A stretch of 64,000 nt of DNA from Lewinellaceae bacterium (GTDB taxonomy: Bacteria; Bacteroidota; Bacteroidia; Chitinophagales; Saprospiraceae), in the NCBI GenBank assembly GCA_020636075.1, contig JACJYO010000002.1, positions 682,001 to 746,000 on the forward strand. Direction: 5' to 3'. Position 1 is the stretch's first letter, and every line of letters begins with the position of its first letter. A program made the translations under genes and the position numbers. Below are positions 7,791-15,717 of this stretch, piece after piece. The notes beneath the pieces are model-generated. The model ran no database searches. It saw only the letters and a list, made by a program, of their open reading frames with translations, and had not been told where the DNA came from.

Positions 7791-8795
7791 TTAGGCAGGA
7801 AAAGGGAACTGTGACCATTGAATAGATTCAGCACACGCAAAATGACCTTCCGGACATTGTCTCCGCCCATGAAGACCACAAGGGCGGCAGGACAGCGGTT
7901 GTTGTGTTTCAACAATGTGATGGATTTGGGAAAGTGGTGTGAACCCAAACCGAGGAACCGTTGAACAAAAAATTGCTGTAACCGGTGCATCTACAGCCGA
8001 AGCAAAATGCATCGGGGCTGAATCATTTACGTAATTCATCATGGCTCCTTCCATGAGTGCTGCCGATTCCAGAAAATTAAGTTTACCAGCCAAATTCACG
8101 ACCCTCGAATGTTTAACTGTAGTGGCAATTTGATCACAGGCGCCTGCATCTGACGGTCCACCGAGCAAAAAAATCAAATACTTTTCAGGTAATTGGTTGA
8201 TCAATTCTATCCATTTGTGCTGTGGGAATTGTTTGGTAAACCAAACTGAAGTCGGTGCAAGACAAACGTATTTCTTATCCTGTGGAACAATTTTTCGGAT
8301 TGTAGCATAATCGTTTTCGGAAGGAAACAAGCGCGGCGGAAAAACGGAGTCATCGCTGAGGTGTCGGATAAGCCCAAGATTTCGATCAATTTCGTGTATC
8401 AAAACTTGATCTGAACCAAAAACATGAGGGACTTGAAGGGTAAAAAAACGTGCAAATGGATTTTTGGAAAAGCCGACCGTATTCCGGGCATTTGAACATA
8501 TTGTGAGTAACCCTGCTGCGGCAAAGCGTTGACAATTGATAATCCAATCATATCGTTCCAGGCGCAATTGTCTTGCAATTTTTATAAGCCCTCGATATTT
8601 GGATTTCTTTTTATCCCAAATCCAACAATGATGGATATGTGGATGATTCTTCAACAGGCCTTCATTGCCTTTGCGCAGCAAAAAGTCGATTCGTGCATTG
8701 GGGTAAAAGGCACGAAGTTTTTCCACAATAGGGGTAGCCAATACCACGTCACCAGTAAAGGCGGTCTGAATAATCAAAAATTTCATTGCAGTCAT
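7791..8795 (-). CDS. ADP-heptose:LPS heptosyltransferase-like glycosyltransferase (GT9)
   Basis: A 334-residue cytoplasmic glycosyltransferase of family 9. The N-terminal motif MKFLIIQTAFTGDVVLATPI (start at 8786 or, with three more residues, 8795) is the GT9 acceptor-domain signature with the catalytic Asp in GDV. The C-terminal half has KYVCLAPTSVWFTKQFPQHK and LIFLLGGPSDAGACDQI (nucleotide-sugar binding loop) and MNYVNDSAPMHFASAVDAPV, equivalent to the family's D-S-G-P-x-H signature with Ala for Gly. It should add a heptose or related sugar to lipopolysaccharide core. It follows the CotH-like gene by 28 bases, so the two are probably cotranscribed. Confidence 0.88.
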   Translation of the reverse strand: MTAMKFLIIQTAFTGDVVLATPIVEKLRAFYPNARIDFLLRKGNEGLLKNHPHIHHCWIWDKKKSKYRGLIKIARQLRLERYDWIINCQRFAAAGLLTICSNARNTVGFSKNPFARFFTLQVPHVFGSDQVLIHEIDRNLGLIRHLSDDSVFPPRLFPSENDYATIRKIVPQDKKYVCLAPTSVWFTKQFPQHKWIELINQLPEKYLIFLLGGPSDAGACDQIATTVKHSRVVNLAGKLNFLESAALMEGAMMNYVNDSAPMHFASAVDAPVTAIFCSTVPRFGFTPLSQIHHIVETQQPLSCRPCGLHGRRQCPEGHFACAESIQWSQFPFPA

Positions 8796-8823
8796 TTCCC
8801 ACTGGCAGGTGGAGGTCCCAGCA

Positions 8824-9849
8824 TTATTCTTTTTTTGTGTAGTTCAACTTGAGCGGAACGGATTCATCCGCTTCAACAGCTTGAAAAAATGCATCAAGGA
8901 AAGCGGTCATTTGTGCTGACGATTCACTGGACAGATTCGAATTTCGGCACCAGGCGTATAAGGTAGGTTTCTCCGCCAGAAATTTATTCCGCGCTTTACG
9001 AATAGATTGTTCATTAATGCCCTGCGCCATCAAAAAGCGATCACGAACTGTTAACACCCCGCTTTCAGCGCTAGGTGATGCATACGGCGCACTAACCAAC
9101 CCGGAAAAATCAAAATCATAAGGTACAGGTATTATTTTAGCGCTGTCAGGAGGCTGCAGGAGCATAATATTCCGGCAAGAAACTATTTCCCAATCCGTAT
9201 TCCCGATGAAGTATTGATGAAGTGCCATTAATGCAGCATAATCGGCATCTAGTTGCTCAGGTGTCGTCCCCCAATCTTGTACAATGGTGCAATGCGTACG
9301 TGTGGACACTTGTTCCTCATGTTCGACCAAAAGACCAAACATTTTTTTGGGACGTTTTTTATTATGGTCCTTCAAATGCAACCGAACCAACCGCGCCCGA
9401 GTGCTGTAATCTGGGTTCAAACTTTCATACATCCGATAGGCAACATACTCCCTAACGATTAGTTGATCATTCTCTGAACGATCCGCGCAGGGCAATACCA
9501 ATTTTATTTCGTTCATGGCATTGAACTGATTTTCCTGCAGACTATCCTTAGGAAATTTCAATTTTATTGGTGGTATTTCACATCGTTTACGACGAAATTT
9601 ACCTCGTGTGCGGACTTCAAGTGTGAAGGATTTACCAGCTTCATCCGTGAGCGTTGCCGGGATATATTCCGCATTTTTTCGATTATCCATCAAACTATCA
9701 AGATCCAACTCCAATAATATTTTAGCGCCCTCTTTCTGCGTAAGGTAATCGAATACGGATCGAATTTCAATGCTATCTTGCCCAAAAGCAGAATAACTGA
9801 ATAACACACTACTAATAAAAAAAACAACCTTAATAAACTTAGTTCTCAT
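8824..9849 (-). CDS. Secreted CotH-like (atypical kinase fold) protein
   Basis: A 341-residue protein with a signal peptide (1-23, ending SAFGQ). I recognise it from the motif order of the CotH family: a VRTRGKFRRKRCEIPPIKLK strand pair, an LIVREYVAYRMYESLNPDYS helix, a STRARLVRLHLKD strand, GLLVEHEE, then GNTDWEIVSCRNIML and IPVPYDFDFSGLV, the last matching the metal-binding Asp motif of CotH kinases. CotH proteins phosphorylate secreted or spore-coat proteins; here the substrate is unknown and the resemblance is remote, so activity is inference. Product is periplasmic or exported. It precedes the heptosyltransferase gene in the same operon, suggesting an envelope role. Confidence 0.7.
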   Translation of the reverse strand: MRTKFIKVVFFISSVLFSYSAFGQDSIEIRSVFDYLTQKEGAKILLELDLDSLMDNRKNAEYIPATLTDEAGKSFTLEVRTRGKFRRKRCEIPPIKLKFPKDSLQENQFNAMNEIKLVLPCADRSENDQLIVREYVAYRMYESLNPDYSTRARLVRLHLKDHNKKRPKKMFGLLVEHEEQVSTRTHCTIVQDWGTTPEQLDADYAALMALHQYFIGNTDWEIVSCRNIMLLQPPDSAKIIPVPYDFDFSGLVSAPYASPSAESGVLTVRDRFLMAQGINEQSIRKARNKFLAEKPTLYAWCRNSNLSSESSAQMTAFLDAFFQAVEADESVPLKLNYTKKE

Positions 9850-9973
9850 AGTGATGGAAAATGATTTGGTTCCAGCTAAGTTAGGGATAAGAAGGCAGAT
9901 TCAAACATTAGAAGCAGGCAGCCCACTCTTAAACAAAGACCTACAAAAAAAATGATAGGAAGTACGAAAAAAA

Positions 9974-10004
9974 TTTGGGGAAATTCAGTCAGGCTATATC
10001 TTTG
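9974..10004 (+). promoter_or_regulatory. Promoter of tRNA-Leu
   Basis: TTTG at 9974-9977 and TATCTTTG at 9997-10004 are separated by exactly 19 bases: a full consensus Bacteroidota promoter, 28 bases before the tRNA. Confidence 0.85.
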
Positions 10005-10031
10005 CAGCCGCTTCTGAAAACAGCATTTTAT

Positions 10032-10115
10032 GCGGGAATGGCGGAATTGGTAGACGCACACGTTTCAGGGGCGTGCGCCTTCACGGGCATGCGAGTTCGA
10101 GTCTCGCTTCCCGCA
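10032..10115 (+). tRNA. tRNA-Leu (anticodon CAG)
   Basis: Acceptor stem GCGGGAA (10032-10038) pairs with TTCCCGC (10108-10114), discriminator A at 10115. The D-arm has GGTAGACGC, the anticodon stem CACGT/GCGTG encloses loop TTCAGGG giving anticodon CAG, a long class II variable arm (CGCCTTCACGGGCAT) follows, and the T-arm is GCGAG-TTCGAGT-CTCGC. CCA is not encoded. It reads CUG codons. Confidence 0.97.
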
Positions 10116-10461
10116 CACTCAAAATCAAGGGTTTATGTGTAACAGCATGGACCCTTTTTCTTTTGGCTTTGGCTGGATTTGGGGACTTTACGTGCGATTT
10201 GCTTGCAAATTCTTGCGAGTTGCTCCCCCAAATAACTTAACTCATAACAAATAAACTTCGCGACAGAAATAGTAATACCTTTGGTTAGAAATTCTCAGCC
10301 ACTAATTACCATCCCTCCCCTATTCATCTGCTAGTCATTCTTTTAATCCCCGGCCAGCACCAGATATATGCTACCGGCCCTCTTCATGAAAAGTAATTTC
10401 CGCAATGAGAACTTTGCTACTCAGGTATTCTTTGAATTGCCCCATAATCCGGCTCCACCGA
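10116..10461. other. Intergenic region upstream of the repeat protein
   Basis: No gene seen. TACCTTTG at 10276-10283 matches the -7 element and could start the transcript of the repeat-protein gene with a leader of about 170 bases; no -33 box is clear. Confidence 0.35.
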
Positions 10462-13400
10462 ATGTCTGTAAGGCGACTGGCCATTTGTTACCTTCTTTCC
10501 CTGAATTTTTACCATCCTGCAAGCGCCCAGATCGTCATCAACAATCCAGTCTTTCCTGTGGTGGGCGATACGCTTCATTATATTTTCGGTAACCAAGCCG
10601 GGGCTATTAACCAGATTTTCACCCCGCCCGGTGGACCCCAGGCATGGGACCTAAGCGGCTTGCAGCCAAGCCAATCCTGGAACCAGATCATGAAAAATCC
10701 GGCAACGGGTTCTGCTTCCGGCTCCTTCCCGGGAGCATCCATCGTGTTCAATCCGCTAAGTTCCAATGACCAGGTTTATTTGCAAGTCACCGGTAGCCAG
10801 GTACTTGACATGGGCTATTATGGCCTGGACCCAATAGGCTTGGGCTTGACCTTATTGTTTGACAGGATACCAGACTTGGAGCAATCCTGGGCGCCGATGG
10901 ATTTCTTTGCATTTATGCCCCATCAAAGTTCTTCCAATGTTTTAACAGCTTTCGACGCACCGATAGCGCCGCCCATTTTGCTGAACCTGGTGCCGACAGC
11001 CGACTCTTTCCGTATACGGATTACACAACAGCGGATTAGCAGCATCGATGCCTTTGGTACGCTGGCCATCCCCGGTGGCACCTTTGATGTGCTGCGGAAA
11101 AAACAAACGGAGTACAGGTCAACTGCTGTGGATGTAAAGGTGGCGCCTTTGGGTTGGATAGATATATCCACCATCGGCGGTCAACCCCTTCTCCCTTTGG
11201 GGACGGATACTATAACAACCTTTCATTTTCTGAACGATGTATCCAAGGAAGCCATCGCCATATGCACACTCAATACGGCGCAAAACACGGTAACGAATGT
11301 TCAGTACAAAATGACATCCATCCCGCCACCGAATGCGGGCCCCGACCAAACGCTGTGCGAGACCACTCCTGCCCAATTGAATGCGACGTATATGGCCGGA
11401 ACACCAAGTTGGAGCGTAGTGAGCGGCCCTTCTACCTCCAGCAGCCAGTTTAGTAACACCTCCGACCCACAAGCGATATTCACACCGGCCGGTGGGCCGG
11501 GTGCGTACACATTGCGCTTCACCGTCACCGACGGCATGAATTCGGCATCCGATGACGTGATCATCACCTTTAACCAGGCTTCAACCATTGATGCCGGCAT
11601 CGATCAGACTGTCTGTCCAAACGACACCATCAAGCTGTACGCCGTGCTTTCAGGTGCAGCGACCAGCATGGTCTGGCAACTCAATGCCGCCTACGGCAGC
11701 TATGTTGGTCCGAATACCGACCCGAACGCAAAATTCCTGCTGAATGCCAACGGGAAGGCACAACCTTTCATTCGGTTTGGCGCCATGTCCAACGACCCGA
11801 CAGGGCCTTGCCCAGGTGGCGTGGATACTGTCACCATTTTTATCAACTCCGCAGGCCCGGATCAAACCCTGTGTATTTCCGACGGATCGGCACAGTTAGG
11901 AGCCGGTGGTAGTGGCTCGTGGAATGTCGTGAGCGGACCGTCTACTGCCAGTAGCCAGTTCAGTAGTACCACCAACCCGAACGCAACCTTTACACCCACA
12001 GGAGGGTTCGGCACGTACACTTTGCGTTGGACAACTGTGAACTGCTCCGATGACGTCGTGATCACCTTCAACCAGGCTTCAATCATTGATGCCGGCCCCG
12101 ATCAGACGATTTGCCCGAACGACACCATTTTCCTGCAGGCCACACTCTCCGGTGTTGCCATCAGCATGGTTTGGGAAAAGAATGTGGCGTTTGGGACTTT
12201 TGTAGATTCGGATACTGATCCGAATGCCAAATTTGTCTTGAATGCCAACGGAAAGGCACAACCATTCATTCGCTTCGGCGCCATGTCCAATGACCCGGGT
12301 GCGCCATGCTTCGGTGGTGGTGTAGATACCGTTACAATTTTTATCAACTCCGCCGGCCCTGATCAAACGCTGTGTATTAGCGACGGATCGGCACAGTTGG
12401 GAGCCGGTGGTAGTGGCTCGTGGAATGTAGTAAGCGGCCCATCAACTGCCAGCAGCCAATTCAGTAGCACGACCGATCCAAATGCAGTCTTTACCCCGGC
12501 GGGCGGATTCGGCGCGTACACACTGCGCTGGACAACAGCGAACTGCTCCGATGATGTGCTGATCACCTTCAACCAGGCTTCAATCATTGATGCCGGCCCC
12601 GATCAGACGGTTTGCCCTAACGACACCATTTTCCTGCATGCCACACTCTCCGGTGTTGCCACCAGCATGGTTTGGGAAAAGAATGTGGCGTTTGGGACTT
12701 TTGTAGGTCCGGATACCGACCCGAATGCCAAGTTTGTCTTGAATTCCAACGGACAGGCACAGCCATTCATTCGCTTCGGCGCCATGTCCAATGACCCGGG
12801 TGGGCCATGCTCCGGTGGTGGTGTAGATACCGTTACAATATTTATCAACTCGGCCGGTTCGGATCAAACGCTGTGCGATGAACATGCCCAATTAGGAGCT
12901 GGTGGCAGCGGCACTTGGAGTGTGTTCAGTGGTCCATCGACTGCTAACAGCCAGTTCAGCAGCACCAATGCGCCAAATGCAGTCTTCACCCCAGAAGGCG
13001 GACTTGGCACATATACCTTGCGCTGGACTACTTCAAACTGCTCCGATGATGTGCTCACAACCTTTATCGAGGCCGCCATTATCGATGCCGGCCCTGACCA
13101 AACGGTCTGTCCGAACGACACCATCAAATTGCACGCGACACTCTCTGGCACGGCCACCAGCATGGTTTGGCAACTCAATGCCGCTTATGGGAATTTCGTC
13201 GGCCCAGATACAGACCCAAATGCAAAATTCCTACTGAACGCCACTGGTAAGGCGCAGCCGTTTATCAGCTTCGGGGCCATGACCAACGACCCGGCAGGCC
13301 CCTGTCCAATCGGTGTAGACACCGTCAAGATATTTATCGGCGAGCCCATAGCACCGACATGCCCACCACACCTGATGGTTTGCTACGACCAGCCAGCCTT

Positions 13401-14115
13401 TACTCTTACCGGCGGCATGCCGGCTGGCGGGTTTTTCAGCGGTCCGGGAGTGAGCAACAACATGTTCAATCCCGGAGCAGCCGGACTGGGCGACCACGTA
13501 ATCACCTTTTCGGCCTTGGATATCAATGGCTGTTTAGCCCATTGTACCTTCGTAATAACTGTAGACAACGGGGTACCAATCAATATCATTTCGAACAATA
13601 CCTATTGCGCTGGGGAACCGGGCCCAGTTATTGGGGTAGATCCTTCGTTTGTTGGATTCCAGTACCAGTTGAAGGACGCCGATGGCGCTAATCTCGGCGC
13701 CCCGGTAGCCGGCACTGGTAGTGCTATTTATTTCGGTGCATATCCGAATGGCTTTTACCGCGTAGTTGCTACAAGCGCACAGTGCACTGGCAATACAACA
13801 GCAACAACTCAGGCGACACCAACAAACTGTCGAATCGACATACCTGATTTCTGCGATTGTAATTCACCAACGGGATTCACTCCGGTGACGATCAAAATCA
13901 GTGCCCCTCCGGGCATGAACTGGACGGTTAAGGATCGAATTGGACTGTACGAACAGCAGCAGCCTAACCTGCCAATGCCTATCGGTACGTCTATGACCTA
14001 TATAGGAAACAACATGTACCAGCTATTTGGCGCTCGCGCAAATAATGGTTACTGGGTACGGATGACGAATGGGTTTACGGATTTTGATATAATGGTGGGA
14101 AATCCTTCGTGGTAA
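10462..14115 (+). CDS. Large secreted protein with four 167-residue tandem repeats
   Basis: I choose the start at 10462, because MSVRRLAICYLLSLNFYHPA followed by SAQ is a signal peptide; an in-frame ATG at 10405 would add 19 residues before it. The mature protein (about 1,195 residues) has a unique N-terminal domain (about 24-292 of this start), four tandem repeats beginning GPDQTLC (nucleotides 11338-13341), a segment rich in Gly/Pro resembling PKD-like domains (CYDQPAFTLTGGMPAGGFF), and a C-terminal domain with a CDCNSPTGFTPV cluster. The repeats resemble immunoglobulin-like PKD modules with paired Cys. Neither a type A nor a type B T9SS sorting signature is evident at the end, so the export route is uncertain. 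Probable surface or matrix protein. Confidence 0.8.
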   Translation: MSVRRLAICYLLSLNFYHPASAQIVINNPVFPVVGDTLHYIFGNQAGAINQIFTPPGGPQAWDLSGLQPSQSWNQIMKNPATGSASGSFPGASIVFNPLSSNDQVYLQVTGSQVLDMGYYGLDPIGLGLTLLFDRIPDLEQSWAPMDFFAFMPHQSSSNVLTAFDAPIAPPILLNLVPTADSFRIRITQQRISSIDAFGTLAIPGGTFDVLRKKQTEYRSTAVDVKVAPLGWIDISTIGGQPLLPLGTDTITTFHFLNDVSKEAIAICTLNTAQNTVTNVQYKMTSIPPPNAGPDQTLCETTPAQLNATYMAGTPSWSVVSGPSTSSSQFSNTSDPQAIFTPAGGPGAYTLRFTVTDGMNSASDDVIITFNQASTIDAGIDQTVCPNDTIKLYAVLSGAATSMVWQLNAAYGSYVGPNTDPNAKFLLNANGKAQPFIRFGAMSNDPTGPCPGGVDTVTIFINSAGPDQTLCISDGSAQLGAGGSGSWNVVSGPSTASSQFSSTTNPNATFTPTGGFGTYTLRWTTVNCSDDVVITFNQASIIDAGPDQTICPNDTIFLQATLSGVAISMVWEKNVAFGTFVDSDTDPNAKFVLNANGKAQPFIRFGAMSNDPGAPCFGGGVDTVTIFINSAGPDQTLCISDGSAQLGAGGSGSWNVVSGPSTASSQFSSTTDPNAVFTPAGGFGAYTLRWTTANCSDDVLITFNQASIIDAGPDQTVCPNDTIFLHATLSGVATSMVWEKNVAFGTFVGPDTDPNAKFVLNSNGQAQPFIRFGAMSNDPGGPCSGGGVDTVTIFINSAGSDQTLCDEHAQLGAGGSGTWSVFSGPSTANSQFSSTNAPNAVFTPEGGLGTYTLRWTTSNCSDDVLTTFIEAAIIDAGPDQTVCPNDTIKLHATLSGTATSMVWQLNAAYGNFVGPDTDPNAKFLLNATGKAQPFISFGAMTNDPAGPCPIGVDTVKIFIGEPIAPTCPPHLMVCYDQPAFTLTGGMPAGGFFSGPGVSNNMFNPGAAGLGDHVITFSALDINGCLAHCTFVITVDNGVPINIISNNTYCAGEPGPVIGVDPSFVGFQYQLKDADGANLGAPVAGTGSAIYFGAYPNGFYRVVATSAQCTGNTTATTQATPTNCRIDIPDFCDCNSPTGFTPVTIKISAPPGMNWTVKDRIGLYEQQQPNLPMPIGTSMTYIGNNMYQLFGARANNGYWVRMTNGFTDFDIMVGNPSW
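11338..13341 (+). repeat. Four tandem repeats of about 501 bp inside the coding region
   Basis: Units start at 11338, 11854, 12355 and 12856, each at the GPDQTLC codons (GSDQTLC in the last). Units 2 and 3 are almost identical over long stretches of DNA, e.g. around 11870-11930 and 12371-12431, which implies recent duplication. Each encodes two modules, one ending SDDV(L/V)ITF and one ending DTVTIFI. Confidence 0.92.
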
Positions 14116-14260
14116 GGTTTATGTATTTGCCATTTTTTCTGACTTTTCCGGATTTCCGTATACAACGAATGCAATTTGTTTTTGACCTACGGAAATGAAA
14201 CTGGCAACAGACTCCTTTTTAAGGATTCCATAAATGTATATCGTAAGGCTCCCTAGAGCT

Positions 14261-14308
14261 AAAATTCAAAGGGTTGTGGATAGAAAAGTCCACAACCCTT
14301 TGAATTTT
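14261..14308. terminator. Perfect 20-bp inverted repeat, likely terminator
   Basis: AAAATTCAAAGGGTTGTGGA (14261-14280) is followed after an 8-base loop by its exact complement (14289-14308). Its AT-rich base supplies A- and T-runs on either strand, so it could end transcription in both directions; it lies 146 bases after the repeat-protein stop. Bases 14116-14260 hold no gene that I can see. Confidence 0.65.
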
Positions 14309-14404
14309 AATGAATCCGGCAACGCAGATGGGTTAACACTACTTGAACTACACTCCATTTTAAAAGCACCAAGTTAAAGCCCGCAGAGCCAGGATTATGA
14401 CAAC

Positions 14405-14450
14405 AAAAAAGGCCTGCAAAATACAGTTTGAAAACTGTGCTTTGCAGGCC
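14405..14450 (-). terminator. Intrinsic terminator of the H1-like gene
   Basis: GGCCTGCAAA (14411-14420) pairs with TTTGCAGGCC (14441-14450), with inner ACAGTT/AACTGT pairing; on the minus strand it is followed by six T, 23 bases after the stop. Confidence 0.85.
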
Positions 14451-14472
14451 AACAAAAATTGATTTGCAGGAT

Positions 14473-14658
14473 TTACTTTTTGCTTCTCGAATTTTTGGTT
14501 TCCAGAACGTCTTTGCGGAGATCTTGAGCCAGATTTTTCAAATCCTGCATGGCTTTGCGCACGCGACCGCCAGCAGCGTTATTACCGGCATAAAATTTCT
14601 CAACGTCTGATTCTACTTCAGCTAATGTTTGCTTGATGGTTTCAAAGATTTTGCTCAT
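14473..14658 (-). CDS. Histone H1-like (Hc1-type) small protein
   Basis: A 61-residue, Lys/Arg-rich, fully helical protein: MSKIFETIKQTLAEVESDVE then FYAGNNAAGGRVRKAMQDLK and a basic tail KNSRSKK. This is the pattern of the short Bacteroidota proteins annotated as histone H1-like/Hc1, which have a helix, an NxAAGxRxRKA turn and a second basic helix, and are thought to bind DNA. It is a single gene with its own terminator. The DNA-binding role is by family; in the short Bacteroidota form it is poorly tested. Confidence 0.8.
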   Translation of the reverse strand: MSKIFETIKQTLAEVESDVEKFYAGNNAAGGRVRKAMQDLKNLAQDLRKDVLETKNSRSKK

Positions 14659-14755
14659 AACAATAATGTGTAAGATGAGTTAATAAGGCCGTAAATGTAC
14701 AATATTCTGCGGATATCCATACTTTTTCAAAAATCTTAGCCTCCCGGAAAATCGG

Positions 14756-15697
14756 TTACATAAAAAACCTCGGGTTCGACATCCCTTTTTTCCGCTTGAC
14801 CAGATCAGCATATACCAGCAACTCAAAGGTGCCACCGGTATAAGACCGAAGGTTGGTCAATGTCAGGTCATAGGAGGCGCCAACTCCAATACGCGGGTTG
14901 ATTTGCCAATAAGCCAAAAGATCCAGCGATTCCCCTTTACCATCACCACCGGCCCGATAGGCTAATCCCGTTGTCACTTTTTCCTTGATTTCAAGGTTGA
15001 GTGTCACGTCTACATCAATGGGTGCATGATGAACATACTTTACCAGCACGGCTGGAAGCAGGTTAAAATCTTTACCCAGCGGAATTATCCCACCCGTTGT
15101 ACCATAATAGTGTCGGGCTTCACGAGCTGTTTGAACATCCGGATCCGTATTCAAACCAATATTATTCTGCACAATGCGCGGCACAGAAAAGCCGATGTAA
15201 AGTCGCTCCTGAAAGGTGCCGTAAATACCCGCTCCAAAGTTTGCATACGCATCATTCATGCGCTTGTTGTCCAGCGAAGGGTCGTAAGCCGTTAGTGGAT
15301 TCGCCTCAGAAAAATCCAGGCTAAGCACCCTTAGTGTCCCGGAAACGCCGACCCGCAAATTAAAATTTTCAGCTGCTATAACATTGTAGGAATAGGTGGC
15401 CGTGAGTTGTACATCATCATGCAAGCCAATGCTATTGTGCGATAAAACCCCACCAACACCAACACGTTGTGTAAATACGGGTGCATGCATACTTAGCATG
15501 GCCGAACGTGGCGCGCCATCTAATTTATACCATTGATTGCGATAAACAGCGGTCATCGTTGGCACCCCTCGAATACCGGCATACGCCGGGTTATAGGAGA
15601 GTTTATTGTACATAAATTGGGTGTACTGGTGCTGCTGCTGCGCAAAAATTGACAACGGCAAGAAGACGATCAATAACAAGAAATAAAATTTATACAT
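14756..15697 (-). CDS. PorP/SprF family T9SS outer-membrane protein
   Basis: A 313-residue protein with a signal peptide (1-19, ending SIFAQ). The motif QYTQFMYNKLSYNPAYAG at the mature N-terminus is diagnostic for the PorP/SprF family, followed by beta-barrel strands such as GVGGVLSHNSIGLHDDVQLT and ARHYYGTTGGIIPLG and a terminal NPRIGVGASYDLTLTNLRSY region. In Flavobacterium, SprF is needed for surface delivery of the adhesin SprB encoded just upstream; here too the gene lies 20 bases after the giant adhesin, so this is most likely its dedicated partner. Confidence 0.93.
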   Translation of the reverse strand: MYKFYFLLLIVFLPLSIFAQQQHQYTQFMYNKLSYNPAYAGIRGVPTMTAVYRNQWYKLDGAPRSAMLSMHAPVFTQRVGVGGVLSHNSIGLHDDVQLTATYSYNVIAAENFNLRVGVSGTLRVLSLDFSEANPLTAYDPSLDNKRMNDAYANFGAGIYGTFQERLYIGFSVPRIVQNNIGLNTDPDVQTAREARHYYGTTGGIIPLGKDFNLLPAVLVKYVHHAPIDVDVTLNLEIKEKVTTGLAYRAGGDGKGESLDLLAYWQINPRIGVGASYDLTLTNLRSYTGGTFELLVYADLVKRKKGMSNPRFFM

Positions 15698-15717
15698 ATG
15701 GCAAATTGGTTGACAGT

